From Oceanibacterium hippocampi (GTDB lineage Bacteria > Pseudomonadota > Alphaproteobacteria > Sneathiellales > Sneathiellaceae), in assembly GCF_900172325.1 (NCBI RefSeq), contig NZ_FWFR01000001.1, positions 1,116,001-1,180,000 of the forward strand: a stretch of DNA of 64,000 nucleotides, given 5' to 3'. Within the stretch, counting starts at the first letter, position 1. The number at the start of each line of letters is the position of its first letter. Position numbers and translations under genes: made by a program. The notes under the pieces were generated by a model. That model was not told where the DNA came from, did no database searches, and saw nothing but the letters and a program-made list of their open reading frames with translations. Positions 16,234 through 24,971 of the stretch are shown here, in pieces.

Positions 16234-17047
16234 AGCGGTACTCGAATTCCTTGGCGTAGCGCTCAAGGTACTTCGCCGAAACGCTGGTGTGCGTGCCCTT
16301 GATCGAGCACTTGAGGTGCCGCCAGAAGTTCTCAATCGAATTGACGGTCACGCCCTCGTCTGAGACGTAGCGGCCTTCGCTGTGGTTCACGGTGTCGTGG
16401 TCGTAGCCGAGCGCTGACAGATTGTCGTAGGAGGCCAGTTCGTCGGTATCGACGTAGGAGCCCTTGCGGACGTTGGCTTCGATGATTGGCTGCAAGGTCG
16501 AGCGGCGGACGTTCGGGACCACCTTGACCATAACCGCGCCGTCACGCTGCAGCATGCCGAGGACAACGGTCTTGCCGGCTGCGCCGCGACCGCGCTTGCC
16601 CTTGCGGACGCCACCAACCATCGTCTCGTCAATCTCGACGGTATGGCCGACACCGCCAAGCGGGTCTTCTCCGTCGATCTCAGCCATGTGCTCGCGGATC
16701 TTGTGGCCCATGCGATGGGCCGTCTTGTACGTCACGCCGGTCTGGCGCTGGATTTCCTTGGCAGACACGCCATGCCGGGTCGTCGTGAACAGGAAGACGA
16801 CATAGAACCAGAGCTGCAACGGGGTGCGAGACTTCTCAAAGATGGTCCCGACAGTCGGGTGCAGGTGATTGCCGCACCACTGGCAGGAGAACGCCCGTTC
16901 GGCCTCTATCGGATACCACTTGGCTTCACGTTCGCAACGGGGGCAGACATGGCCCTGGCCGAAGCGTACGTCGAACAGATGCTGAAGGCAGGCCGCATCA
17001 TCGGGGAAGAGTTTGAAGAATTCACGGACTGTCGTCGGCTTGGGCAT
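16163..17047 (-). CDS. IS1595-family transposase (ISXO2-like DDE)
   Basis: A 294-residue transposase. An N-terminal zinc-finger-like domain has CPRCER (about 35-40) and CQWCGN (about 55-60), followed by HLHPTVGTIFEKSRTPLQLW, the conserved Zn-ribbon/helix boundary of the family. The ISXO2-like catalytic core begins at VEIDETMVGG (about 138-147); the second acidic residue is in YVDTDELASYDNL, and the last part has VTVNSIENFWRHLKCSIKGTH, the usual N-x3-E/H pattern. The ATG at 17047 has AAGGAGAAC upstream. It is full length and apparently intact. The gene reads toward the cargo genes and overlaps the last one antisense. Confidence 0.95.
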   Translation of the reverse strand: MPKPTTVREFFKLFPDDAACLQHLFDVRFGQGHVCPRCEREAKWYPIEAERAFSCQWCGNHLHPTVGTIFEKSRTPLQLWFYVVFLFTTTRHGVSAKEIQRQTGVTYKTAHRMGHKIREHMAEIDGEDPLGGVGHTVEIDETMVGGVRKGKRGRGAAGKTVVLGMLQRDGAVMVKVVPNVRRSTLQPIIEANVRKGSYVDTDELASYDNLSALGYDHDTVNHSEGRYVSDEGVTVNSIENFWRHLKCSIKGTHTSVSAKYLERYAKEFEYRFNRRKRSETMLSELLSTYPTRDA

Positions 17048-17088
17048 TGGATGTTCTCCTTATGCCCTATAGGTGGGAATTCATTCAC

Positions 17089-17111
17089 CGTATGTCAAGG
17101 GGATACACCCC
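17089..17111. repeat. Right terminal inverted repeat
   Basis: The last 23 bases of the element end GGGGATACACCCC and mirror the left end at 20 of 23 positions. The transposase gene starts about 42 bases inside it. Confidence 0.93.
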
Positions 17112-17119
17112 AATCGAAA
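17112..17119. repeat. Target site duplication, right copy
   Basis: AATCGAAA is identical to 14487-14494. The identity of both copies suggests the insertion is recent or maintained. Confidence 0.95.
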
Positions 17120-17244
17120 TGGCGCATCAGCTAGAAGATGGCCTCGATCTCGATTGGGATGATGTGCGCGAGTTTGGAAACGCTGCATTCAATCTCAATC
17201 GTAAGTCGAAGAACTCTCCTCGTAAATCAAGGCGCGGAAGATGA
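17120..17244 (+). pseudogene. HEPN-like gene, 3' part
   Basis: This is the continuation of the gene opened at 14071. Once the element is removed, codon A plus TG gives Met and the frame reads MAHQLEDGLDLDWDDVREFG, then a basic tail and a TGA at 17242-17244. The exact in-frame join is the main proof that a gene was interrupted. Confidence 0.8.
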
Positions 17245-17325
17245 TTGAGTTCCGCCGACTAATCATGATGGGCTTGCCAAATGGGCATTACCCCATAGAA
17301 AGCGATGCGATTAATCTTGTTATCG

Positions 17326-17808
17326 TCACCTTTCCCGGATCGCCTCCTCCCCCACCGGCAGGGCGCTGTCCCATTTGACCTCGCGCAGCGCGAAGTTGGA
17401 ATGCACCCGGGCGACGCAGGGAAGCTGGAAGACAAAGTCGCGCAGGAAGCGGTCGTAGGCGGCGATTTCCGGCACGACGACGCGGAGCAGGTAATCGGCC
17501 TCGCCGGTGGTCGCGTAGCATTCGAGGATCTCCGGGTGGCGCCGGACCGCCGCGACGAAGGCCTCGGTCGTTTCCATCGTATGTCGCTCCAGGCTGATAT
17601 GGGCGAAGACGCATTCGCCCTGGCCGACCTTCTTCGGGTCGAGCAGCGCGGTATAGCGGCGGATCACGCCCGTCTCCTCCAGCGCCTTGACCCGCCGCCA
17701 GCAGGCCGCCGCCGACAGCCCGGCGCGCTCGGCCAGCTGCTGGTTGGTGAGCCGGGAATTCTCCTGCAGGGCGGCGAGGATGCGCCGATCCGATTTCTCC
17801 AGAATCAT
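17326..17808 (-). CDS. Lrp/AsnC family regulator
   Basis: A 160-residue regulator. The N-terminal winged helix-turn-helix (about 5-50) includes NSRLTNQQLAERAGLSAAACWRRV, and the RAM/AsnC effector domain follows (VFAHISLERHTM, then ILECYATTGEADYLLRVVVP, the classical dimer and ligand-binding segment). It is divergent from the indolepyruvate ferredoxin oxidoreductase gene 170 bases away, a pairing seen in many proteobacteria, so it probably controls that gene in response to an aromatic or branched amino acid. The ATG at 17808 begins the usual LEKSDRRIL start. Confidence 0.92.
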   Translation of the reverse strand: MILEKSDRRILAALQENSRLTNQQLAERAGLSAAACWRRVKALEETGVIRRYTALLDPKKVGQGECVFAHISLERHTMETTEAFVAAVRRHPEILECYATTGEADYLLRVVVPEIAAYDRFLRDFVFQLPCVARVHSNFALREVKWDSALPVGEEAIRER

Positions 17809-17978
17809 GATTGCCGAATAATCCTTTCAGTATGCGGCGCATACTCGCGAAAAATATCCGAAATCCTATGTCCGGACGGATTGGATAGAAAGCCTTTTTC
17901 GCCGAGACCGGCCTAGACTCGTGTCCGTGACTGCCAACAGCGCCCGTGCGGGTCGCGGGCGGGAAGGACGGGACGGAC

Positions 17979-20900
17979 ATGGATATCGCCGAGCCGGAAG
18001 ACCGCTGGGGCACCCTGCTGGACCGGGCCTACGGTCTCGACGACCGCTACCGGCGGGAGCACGGCCGGGTGTTCCTGACCGGCACCCAGGCGCTGGTCCG
18101 GCTGATGCTCATGCAGCGCGCGCTCGACCGCCGCGACGGGTTGGCCACGGCGGGTTTCGTCGCCGGCTATCGCGGCTCGCCGCTCGGCGGTGTCGACCAG
18201 GCGCTGTGGCAGGCGGCCGGGCATCTGAAGGATCATGACATCCGCTTCCTGCCAGCGCTGAACGAGGATCTCGCGGCGACCGCGGTGCTCGGCTCCCAGC
18301 AGGTCGAGGGCGCGCGGGGCGCGACGGCGGACGGCGTCTTCGCGCTCTGGTACGGCAAGGGACCGGGCGTCGACCGGGCCGGTGACGCGCTGAAGCACGG
18401 CAACGCCTTCGGTTCCTCGGCCCGTGGCGGCGTGCTCGCGGTCGCCGGCGACGACCATGGCTGCGTCTCCTCCTCGATGCCGCACCAGTCGGACGAGGCG
18501 ATGATTGCCTTCGGCATGCCGGTGATCCACCCGGCCGATGTCGCCGACTATCTCGATTTCGGCCTCTGGGGCTTCGCCGCCTCGCGCTTCTCAGGCGCCT
18601 GGGTGGGCTTCAAGGCGATCTCCGAGACGGTTGAAAGCGCCGCGAGCGTGCCGCTGAAGCCGCTGCCCCGCTTCGCCCTGCCGGACGGTTACATGCCGCC
18701 CGCGGGCGGGCTCAACATCCGCTGGCCGGACCTGCCCGGCCCGCAGATCGAGGAACGGCTGTTTGCCAAGCGGGAGGCGCTGCTCGCCTTCGCCCGCGCC
18801 AATCCGCTCGACCGCGCGGTCTGGCGGCCGAAGCGGGCGCGCATCGGCATCGTCACCGTTGGCAAGGCGCACCAGGACGCGCTGGAGGCGCTCCGCCGGC
18901 TCGGCCTCGACCGGGCGGGCGCCGAGGCGGCCGGGATCGGGCTCTACAAGGTCGGGCTGGTCTGGCCGCTGGAAGGCCGCGGGCTGGCCGAGTTCGCCCG
19001 GGGCCTCGACACGCTGGTCGTGGTCGAGGAGAAGCGCGGGCTGGTCGAACGACAGGTGAAGGAGCTGTTCTACGGCCTGCCGGATGGCGAACGCCCGGCG
19101 GTGCTCGGCAAGCGGGACCGGGCCGGCAAGGCGCTGGTGCCCGAGGGTGGCGAGCTTCGCCCGCGGATGCTGGCGCGCCTGCTCGCGCCCGTGCTGGAGA
19201 CCGCGCTGCCGGGCATCGCGCTCGATCGCTCCGCGCTTGCCGACGTCGCGCATGCCCGCCCGACCGGCGACGGGGCGAAGCGGCTGCCCTATTTCTGCCC
19301 GGGCTGCCCGCATTCGACCTCGACCAGGGTGCCGGAGGGTTCGGAGGCCTTTGCCGGCATCGGCTGCCATTTCATGGCGTCGTGGATGGACCGCTCGACC
19401 ACCTCGCTGATCCAGATGGGCGGCGAGGGGGTCAACTGGGTCGGCAAGGCGCCGTTCACCGGCGACGGCCATGTCTTCCAGAATCTCGGCGACGGGACCT
19501 ATTTCCATTCCGGCCTGCTGGCGATCCGCCAGGCGATCGCCGCCGGCGTCAACATCACCTACAAGATCCTCTACAACGACGCGGTCGCGATGACCGGCGG
19601 CCAGCCGGTCGACGGCACGCTCTCGGTGCCGGCGATCGCCGCCCAGGTCCGGGCCGAGGGCGTGACGCGGATCGCCCTGGTCGCGGCCGAGCCGGACAAG
19701 TACCGCGCCCGTGCCGGCCTGCCGGACGGCGTGACGATCCACCATCGCGACGACCTGGACGCCGTGCAGCGCGAACTGCGCGAGGTTCGGGGCACCTCCG
19801 TGCTGATCTACGACCAGGCCTGCGCGACCGAGCTCCGCCGCAAGCGGAAGCGCGGAACCGTGCCCGAGGCGCCGAAGCGGGCCTTCATCAACGAGGCGGT
19901 CTGCGAGGGCTGCGGCGACTGCACTGTGCAGTCCAACTGCCTCGCCGTGCAGCCGGTCGAGACCCCGCTCGGGCGCAAGCGGCAGATCGACCAGGCAGCC
20001 TGCAACGTCGATCTCTCCTGCCTCAAGGGCTTCTGCCCGAGCTTCGTCACCGTCGAGGGTGCGCGCCTGCGGAAACCCGCCGCAGCCGAGATCGACCCGG
20101 CGCTGTTCGCGGCGCTGCCCGTACCGGCGGCGCGCGGGCTCGACCGGCCGTGGGAAATCCTCGTTGCCGGGGTCGGCGGCACCGGCATCGTCACCATCGG
20201 GGCGCTGATCGCCATGGCCGCGCACCTGGAGGGCAAGGGCGCCCGCGTGCTCGACTTCACCGGCTTCGCCCAGAAGGGCGGCGCGGTGCTGAGCCACGTC
20301 CGCCTCGGCGCCGATCCGGCGGCGCTCCACCAGGCGCGGATCGACGAGGGCGCGGCCGACCTCGTCATCGCCGCCGACCTCGTGGTCGCCTCCGACCGGG
20401 CGGCGCTCGCCACCTGCCGGCCCGGCGCGACCCGGATCGTCGCGCATTCGGCCGAGATCCCGACCGCCGAGATGCTGCGCAACCCGACCGCCCGCGTCGA
20501 CGTGGACGGCCGGCTGGCGGCGCTGGAGGCGGCGACCGGCAAGGGCCGCGTCAGCGCGGTCGCGGCCGGGCGCCTCGCCCACCGGCTGATGGGCGATCCG
20601 GTCTTCGCCAATGTCATGCTGCTCGGCCATGCCTTCCAGCAGGGGCTGGTGCCGGTTTCCGAGGCCGCGCTCGACCGCGCCATCGAACTGAACGGCGTCG
20701 CCACGGCCGACAATGCCCGGGCCTTCGCCTGGGGCCGGCTGATGGCGCACGACCCGGATGCCGTGCTTCGCGCCGCCGGGATCGAGGCGGCACCGGTCGC
20801 GGAGGACGCGGCGGCGATGATCGCCCGCCGGGCCGCGAGCCTCGCCGATTACCAGGATGCCGCCTATGCCGACCGCTATCGCGCCTTCATGGCCCGCGTC

Positions 20901-21452
20901 GCGGCGGCCGAGAAGGCCGAGCAGCCGGGCGGGGAGGCGCTGACGCGGGCCGTCGCGCAGGGTCTCTACCGGCTGATGGCCTACAAGGACGAGTACGAGG
21001 TCGCCCGCCTGATGACCGACGGCCGGCTCGAGGCGAGCCTGAGGGACCGCTTCGAGGACGATTACCGGCTCGCCTTCCACATGGCCCCGCCGCTGCTCTC
21101 GCGAAGGAGGGACGCCCTCGGCCGCCCGGCGAAGATGGCTTTCGGGCGCTGGTTGCTGCCGGCGATGACGCTGCTGGCGAAGGGCAGGCGCCTGCGCGGG
21201 ACGGCGTTCGACCCCTTCGGGCGAAGCGCGGAACGGCGCATGGAGCGGGCGCTGATCGGCGAATACCGGGCGATCGTGGAAGGCCTGCTCGCCGACCTTT
21301 CGCCCGACAGCCATGCCCGGGCCGTCGAGATCGCCGGCCTCGCCGACGAGATCCGCGGCTACGGCCCGGTCAAGGAGGCGAATGTCGCCCGCGTCCGCGC
21401 CCGCTGGGCCGAACTGCTGACCGTCAACGCGGCACCGCGCCGGGCGGCCTGA
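17979..21452 (+). CDS. Indolepyruvate ferredoxin oxidoreductase, fused alpha/beta subunits
   Basis: A 1157-residue single-chain enzyme that oxidatively decarboxylates aryl 2-oxoacids (from Trp, Phe, Tyr) to aryl-acyl-CoA with ferredoxin. In order: pyrimidine-binding domain (FVAGYRGSPLGGVDQ about 51-65, ALNEDLAATAV), central region, TPP pyrophosphate domain (PYFCPGCPHSTST, then GIGCHFMASWMDR, GDGTYFHSG), iron-sulfur cysteines in VCEGCGDCTVQSNC and CNVDLSCLKGFCPSF, then the gamma-like domain (GVGGTGIVTIGALIAMAAHLEG). The length matches the fused proteobacterial form. I used ATG 17979; an in-frame GTG at 17946 would add 11 residues. The divergent Lrp gene is the probable regulator. With kynA it gives two routes for tryptophan breakdown. 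Confidence 0.93.
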   Translation: MDIAEPEDRWGTLLDRAYGLDDRYRREHGRVFLTGTQALVRLMLMQRALDRRDGLATAGFVAGYRGSPLGGVDQALWQAAGHLKDHDIRFLPALNEDLAATAVLGSQQVEGARGATADGVFALWYGKGPGVDRAGDALKHGNAFGSSARGGVLAVAGDDHGCVSSSMPHQSDEAMIAFGMPVIHPADVADYLDFGLWGFAASRFSGAWVGFKAISETVESAASVPLKPLPRFALPDGYMPPAGGLNIRWPDLPGPQIEERLFAKREALLAFARANPLDRAVWRPKRARIGIVTVGKAHQDALEALRRLGLDRAGAEAAGIGLYKVGLVWPLEGRGLAEFARGLDTLVVVEEKRGLVERQVKELFYGLPDGERPAVLGKRDRAGKALVPEGGELRPRMLARLLAPVLETALPGIALDRSALADVAHARPTGDGAKRLPYFCPGCPHSTSTRVPEGSEAFAGIGCHFMASWMDRSTTSLIQMGGEGVNWVGKAPFTGDGHVFQNLGDGTYFHSGLLAIRQAIAAGVNITYKILYNDAVAMTGGQPVDGTLSVPAIAAQVRAEGVTRIALVAAEPDKYRARAGLPDGVTIHHRDDLDAVQRELREVRGTSVLIYDQACATELRRKRKRGTVPEAPKRAFINEAVCEGCGDCTVQSNCLAVQPVETPLGRKRQIDQAACNVDLSCLKGFCPSFVTVEGARLRKPAAAEIDPALFAALPVPAARGLDRPWEILVAGVGGTGIVTIGALIAMAAHLEGKGARVLDFTGFAQKGGAVLSHVRLGADPAALHQARIDEGAADLVIAADLVVASDRAALATCRPGATRIVAHSAEIPTAEMLRNPTARVDVDGRLAALEAATGKGRVSAVAAGRLAHRLMGDPVFANVMLLGHAFQQGLVPVSEAALDRAIELNGVATADNARAFAWGRLMAHDPDAVLRAAGIEAAPVAEDAAAMIARRAASLADYQDAAYADRYRAFMARVAAAEKAEQPGGEALTRAVAQGLYRLMAYKDEYEVARLMTDGRLEASLRDRFEDDYRLAFHMAPPLLSRRRDALGRPAKMAFGRWLLPAMTLLAKGRRLRGTAFDPFGRSAERRMERALIGEYRAIVEGLLADLSPDSHARAVEIAGLADEIRGYGPVKEANVARVRARWAELLTVNAAPRRAA

Positions 21453-21473
21453 GCCTTCGCCCGCGCTGGCCGG

Positions 21474-22379
21474 CTATTCCGTCGCGTGCTCGCGCCGGGC
21501 GCGGACGAAGGCGGCCTTGATCATCGCCCAGGCCTCCTCGGCGCTCTCGACGAAGCGGAACAGGTCGAGGTCCTTCGCGCCGATCACCTCGGCCTCGACC
21601 ATGGCCTCGAAGTTGATCACCTTGCGCCAGTATTCCTCGCCGAACAGCAGCACCGGCATGGGGCGGATCTTGCCGGTCTGGATCAGGGTCAGGGTCTCGA
21701 ACAGCTCGTCCATCGTGCCGAAGCCGCCGGGGAAGATCACCAGCGCCCGCGAACGCATCAGAAGATGCATCTTGCGGAGCGCGAAATAGTGGAACTGGAA
21801 GCAGAGGTCCGGGGTGATGTAGGGGTTCGGCGCCTGCTCGTGCGGCAGCACGATGTTGAGGCCGATGCTGTCGGCCCCGGCCTCGCTGGCGCCGCGGTTG
21901 GCCGCCTCCATGATGCCCGGGCCGCCGCCGGTGACGATGACGTGGTTGTGCGGGCCGGCTTCCGCCCCGGGCTCCGAGACCAGGCGGGCGAAGCGCCGCG
22001 CCTCCTCGTAGTAGCGGCTGAAGTCGAGCTGGCGGCGGGCGCTCGCCAGCGCCTCGTCGGCATCGGCGTCGCCGCTCTCGACGGCCTTCTCGGCCGCCGC
22101 CAGCGCCGCCTCGGCGGTTTCCCGGTCGGGCGTCCGGGCGCTGCCGAAGACGACGATGGTCGAGCGGATGTTGTGTTCCTGCAGGACCAGTTCGGGCTTC
22201 AGCAGCTCGAGCTGCAGGCGGACCGGTCGCAGCTCGTCGCGCATCATGAAGTCCATGTCGGCATAGGCGAGTTCGTAGCTCTTCGCCTCGGTCTGCCGGC
22301 TGCCCGCCCGGTGGCGGGCCCGCTTCATGTCCTCCGACGCGCTCGGGAAGGGTGCGTCGCGTTTCTCGTTGTCCGCCAT
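21474..22379 (-). CDS. LOG family protein (TIGR00730-like)
   Basis: A 301-residue Rossmann-like protein. The signature motifs are GGGPGIMEAANRGA (about 152-165) and PGGFGTMDELFETLTLIQTG (about 219-238), as in Lonely Guy cytokinin riboside monophosphate phosphoribohydrolases. An N-terminal extension of about 75 residues and an internal charged linker are features of the longer bacterial subgroup. The enzyme probably cleaves ribose-5-phosphate from a nucleotide; cytokinin production is not implied. It is convergent with the indolepyruvate gene. Confidence 0.9.
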   Translation of the reverse strand: MADNEKRDAPFPSASEDMKRARHRAGSRQTEAKSYELAYADMDFMMRDELRPVRLQLELLKPELVLQEHNIRSTIVVFGSARTPDRETAEAALAAAEKAVESGDADADEALASARRQLDFSRYYEEARRFARLVSEPGAEAGPHNHVIVTGGGPGIMEAANRGASEAGADSIGLNIVLPHEQAPNPYITPDLCFQFHYFALRKMHLLMRSRALVIFPGGFGTMDELFETLTLIQTGKIRPMPVLLFGEEYWRKVINFEAMVEAEVIGAKDLDLFRFVESAEEAWAMIKAAFVRARREHATE

Positions 22380-22475
22380 CTCGGTCCGGTTCCTCGCCTT
22401 CTGCTGGTCCTGGGACCGGAGTGTAACGGCAAAGCCGCCGGAGGAGTATCCGGGTCGGGGCTGGATCGCGGCACG

Positions 22476-23339
22476 CTACCCGGCGATCTCGGCCCGGCCG
22501 TTGTTCAGCACCACGACGTCGCGCTCGACGACCCGGGCGCGGAAGGCGACGGCGCCGTCGCCCTCGTTCCAGATCTCGGTCCGGATCGTCTCGCCCGGAT
22601 AGACCGGCGCGGAGAAGCGCAGTTCGAGGCTGCGGAATCGGCTCGCGTCATAGCCGCAGGCCTGCTTCAGGATCGCGTGCCCGGCGACGCCGAGGGTGCA
22701 GAGGCCGTGCAGGATCGGCCGCGCGAAGCCGGCGGCGCGGGCCACCGCCGGATCGGCATGCAGCGGGTTGAAATCGCCCGACAGCCGGTAGATCAGCGCC
22801 GCCTGCGGCAACGTCGGCAGTTCGACCGTCGCGTCCGGCGCCCGGTCGGGCAACGGATGGGGCTTCTTCGTCGGGCCGTCGGGGCCGCCGAAGCCGCCGT
22901 CGCCGCGCGCGAAGGTGGTCGAGGTGAGCGTCGCCAGCAGGTCGCCGGATGCCTTCTCGTAGACCTTGCGTTCGGAATAGAGCAGCGCGCCCTTGTCCGC
23001 GCCCCGGTCGACGATGCCGGTGAAGCGGGTCTCGCCGATCACCGTCGCCTCGGCCGGGATCGGCTTGTGGATCGCGATCCCCTGTTCGCCGTGCAGGATC
23101 TTCACCCAGTCGACGCCGAATTCCGGCCGTTTCAGGAAGAAGCCCGGATAGGCGAGCACGACCGCCATGGTCGGCAGCGCGGCCAGGCCGTCCTCGTAGG
23201 TGAAGCGGAGCTGGTCGGTGTCGAGCGGGTCCGAACCCAGCCCGACGCCGAGCGCGTAGAGAATGCTGTCACGGGCGCTGTAACGGTGTTCGAGCGGCTC
23301 GAACGGCCAGTTCATCAGCTTGTCGTAGTCGATCGCCAT
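22476..23339 (-). CDS. MaoC-like enoyl-CoA hydratase 2
   Basis: A 287-residue double hot-dog protein. The hydratase 2 motif YRLSGDFNPLHADPAVARAA (about 182-201) carries the catalytic Asp and His, followed by GFARPILHGLCTLG. The N-terminal half is the degenerate first hot-dog, as in peroxisomal hydratase 2. It hydrates trans-2-enoyl-CoA to the (3R)-hydroxyacyl-CoA. The dehydrogenase gene ends 10 bases upstream, and together they reproduce the two enzymatic domains of MFE-2. Confidence 0.9.
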   Translation of the reverse strand: MAIDYDKLMNWPFEPLEHRYSARDSILYALGVGLGSDPLDTDQLRFTYEDGLAALPTMAVVLAYPGFFLKRPEFGVDWVKILHGEQGIAIHKPIPAEATVIGETRFTGIVDRGADKGALLYSERKVYEKASGDLLATLTSTTFARGDGGFGGPDGPTKKPHPLPDRAPDATVELPTLPQAALIYRLSGDFNPLHADPAVARAAGFARPILHGLCTLGVAGHAILKQACGYDASRFRSLELRFSAPVYPGETIRTEIWNEGDGAVAFRARVVERDVVVLNNGRAEIAG

Positions 23340-23349
23340 GGCTGCTTCC

Positions 23350-24264
23350 TCAGACCGGATCCCAGGAGAAGACGTCGGCCGAGCGCTCCAGCGGCGTCAG
23401 CGAACTGCGCACCGCCGGCGCGAAGCGGTCGGCGACGCTTTCCGGCGTCCAGCCCTCGGAGGTCTGCAGGTTGCGGACCGGGCGCGGTTGGCTCATCAGG
23501 CAGATCTCGTTGTTGCGGACGGCGAAGATCTGGCCGGTGATCTCCTTCGCCTCGTCGCTCAGGAGATAGATGCAGAGCGGCGCGATCTTCTCCGGCGTCA
23601 TCGCCTGGATCTTGGCGACCCGCTCGCGCTCGGCCTCGGTGCCCATCGGGATGGTGCCGATCAGCCGGCTCCAGGCGAACGGCGAGACGCAGTTCGAGCG
23701 GACGTTGTAGCGCGACATGTCCAGCGCGATCGAGCGTGACAGGCCGGCGATGCCGAGCTTGGCGGCGGCGTAGTTGGCCTGGCCGTAATTGCCGATCAGG
23801 CCCGAGGTCGAGGTCATGTGCACCATCGCGCCGGAGCCCTGCTCGCGGAAATGGGTCGCCGCCGCCCGCGCGGTGTTGAAGCTGCCCTTCAGATGGACGG
23901 CGATGACGCTGTCGAACTCCTCCTCCGACATCTTGTGGAAGATGCGGTCGCGCAGGATCCCGGCATTGTTGACGAGGCCGTCGATGCGGCCGAACTCGCG
24001 GATCGCCGTCTCGACGATCGCGGCGCCGTCGGTCGCGACATTGCCGAAGTCGGCGACCGCCTCGCCGCCGTTGTCGCGGATTTCCCTAACCACCTCCAGG
24101 GCCGGGATCCGGTCGGCCCCGTCGCCGCCTTCCGAGCCGCCCAGGTCGTTGACCACGACCTTCGCGCCATAGGCCGCGGCCATCGTCGCGATGCCCTTGC
24201 CGATGCCCCGGCCGGCGCCGGTCACGACGACCACCTTGTCCTTCAGCATGGCGCGTTCGACCAT
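23350..24264 (-). CDS. SDR dehydrogenase, MFE-2-type (3R)-hydroxyacyl-CoA dehydrogenase-like
   Basis: A 304-residue short-chain dehydrogenase. VVVTGAGRGIGKGIA binds the NAD(P) cofactor, NNAG and the catalytic Ser in MTSTSGLIG and YAAAK (YxxxK) are present, and the GSEGGDGADRIPALEVVREI insertion after VVNDLGG is the mark of peroxisomal MFE-2-like SDRs. A C-terminal extension (RPVRNLQTSEGWTPESVADRF) is also typical of that group. The ATG at 24264 has GAGGGAGGA upstream. It forms an operon with the MaoC-like hydratase and should oxidise its product in a fatty or branched acyl-CoA degradation pathway. Confidence 0.88.
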   Translation of the reverse strand: MVERAMLKDKVVVVTGAGRGIGKGIATMAAAYGAKVVVNDLGGSEGGDGADRIPALEVVREIRDNGGEAVADFGNVATDGAAIVETAIREFGRIDGLVNNAGILRDRIFHKMSEEEFDSVIAVHLKGSFNTARAAATHFREQGSGAMVHMTSTSGLIGNYGQANYAAAKLGIAGLSRSIALDMSRYNVRSNCVSPFAWSRLIGTIPMGTEAERERVAKIQAMTPEKIAPLCIYLLSDEAKEITGQIFAVRNNEICLMSQPRPVRNLQTSEGWTPESVADRFAPAVRSSLTPLERSADVFSWDPV

Positions 24265-24432
24265 CCGTTCCTCCCTCGTTGTGGCTTCTTTCCCGAGCCG
24301 ACCAACCGTTTGTTTATCGACGCCCGGCGGCGCTGGCAACGATCCCGGCGATCGTGCGGGCCATTGTCACGATATCGCGAGGCCCCTGTACAGGGCGCCT
24401 GGAATCCCATATTGAGCCCGGCGCGGCAAAAT

Positions 24433-24448
24433 CTGACCAGGTGGTCAG
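24433..24448. promoter_or_regulatory. Inverted repeat, probable regulator site
   Basis: CTGACCA-GG-TGGTCAG is a perfect 7-bp inverted repeat between the divergent dehydrogenase/hydratase operon and the gene at 24519. Sites of the form TGACCNNNNGGTCA are typical of TetR-family regulators of acyl-CoA metabolism; no such regulator is adjacent here. Confidence 0.5.
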
Positions 24449-24518
24449 CAAACCGTGCCGCTCACCACCGGGCCATCGCCGGCCCGGTCCGTCAGTCCCG
24501 AAACACCGCCGGACCGCC

Positions 24519-24971
24519 ATGCCATTTCGCTACCTGAGTGATGAATCCGAGGCTGCCTTCGTCTGCATCGGCGAAGGCCAGGTCAGCCAGGACGATATCC
24601 GCGCCTGCCGCGAGACGATCGACGCCGAACGGCGCGAGACCCCGGTTCATCTCGTGCTCGATCTGCGTGCCGTCGATCATCTGGCCGCCGATGCCGATAC
24701 CGTGCGCGCCGTTGCCGAACGCACGTCGCTCGACGGCCTCCGCTCGGTTTCGGTGGTGGCCGGGGGGCTCGCCGTTTTCGGGCTTGGCCGCATGCTCATG
24801 ACGCTCTGCGAAATGCGCCCGGACGCGAACGGCGACGAGGCCCCGGTGCCGGTGTCGGTGTTCCGCGACATGGCCGCCGCGAAGGACTGGATCGCGACCG
24901 TCGCGGGCCGGGTCGCTGGTTGCGGCGAGGGCCTGTCCCGGCCGGAAGGGGCCGGGTGGATCGAGCGTTAA
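24519..24971 (+). CDS. STAS/SpoIIAA-like protein, unknown function
   Basis: A 150-residue soluble protein beginning MPFRYLSDESEAAFVCIGEG. The pattern VHLVLDLRAVDHLAADADTV followed by an alternating helix/strand layout (SVSVVAGGLAVFGLGRMLMTL) fits a SpoIIAA-like or STAS fold. There is no clear phospho-serine site. The ATG at 24519 was chosen where the composition becomes protein-like; longer forms run through non-coding sequence. It overlaps the next gene by 4 bases tail to tail. Function unknown. Confidence 0.65.
   Translation: MPFRYLSDESEAAFVCIGEGQVSQDDIRACRETIDAERRETPVHLVLDLRAVDHLAADADTVRAVAERTSLDGLRSVSVVAGGLAVFGLGRMLMTLCEMRPDANGDEAPVPVSVFRDMAAAKDWIATVAGRVAGCGEGLSRPEGAGWIER

Larger units (their letters stand above)
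14495..17111. mobile_element. IS1595-family element with three cargo genes, 2617 bp
   Basis: A complete, recent-looking insertion bounded by 23-bp imperfect inverted repeats (20 of 23 match; outer GGGGTGTATCCCCT, inner CATACG) and exact 8-bp target duplications. It carries a minus-strand ISXO2-like transposase and three plus-strand cargo genes (299, 193 and 57 residues), the latter two overlapping by ATGA. Cargo-bearing IS1595 members are known (ISNwi1 and ISNha5 groups, from memory). It interrupts a HEPN-like gene. The element is less GC-rich than the host, especially in the cargo. Its exact group needs a comparison with ISfinder. Confidence 0.93.

Noticed and set aside
18591-21314. A 907-codon open frame antisense to the indolepyruvate oxidoreductase gene
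   Set aside because: The + strand gene has conserved TPP, iron-sulfur and gamma-domain motifs. The antisense frame has no domain and a low-complexity Arg/Asp/Gly composition.
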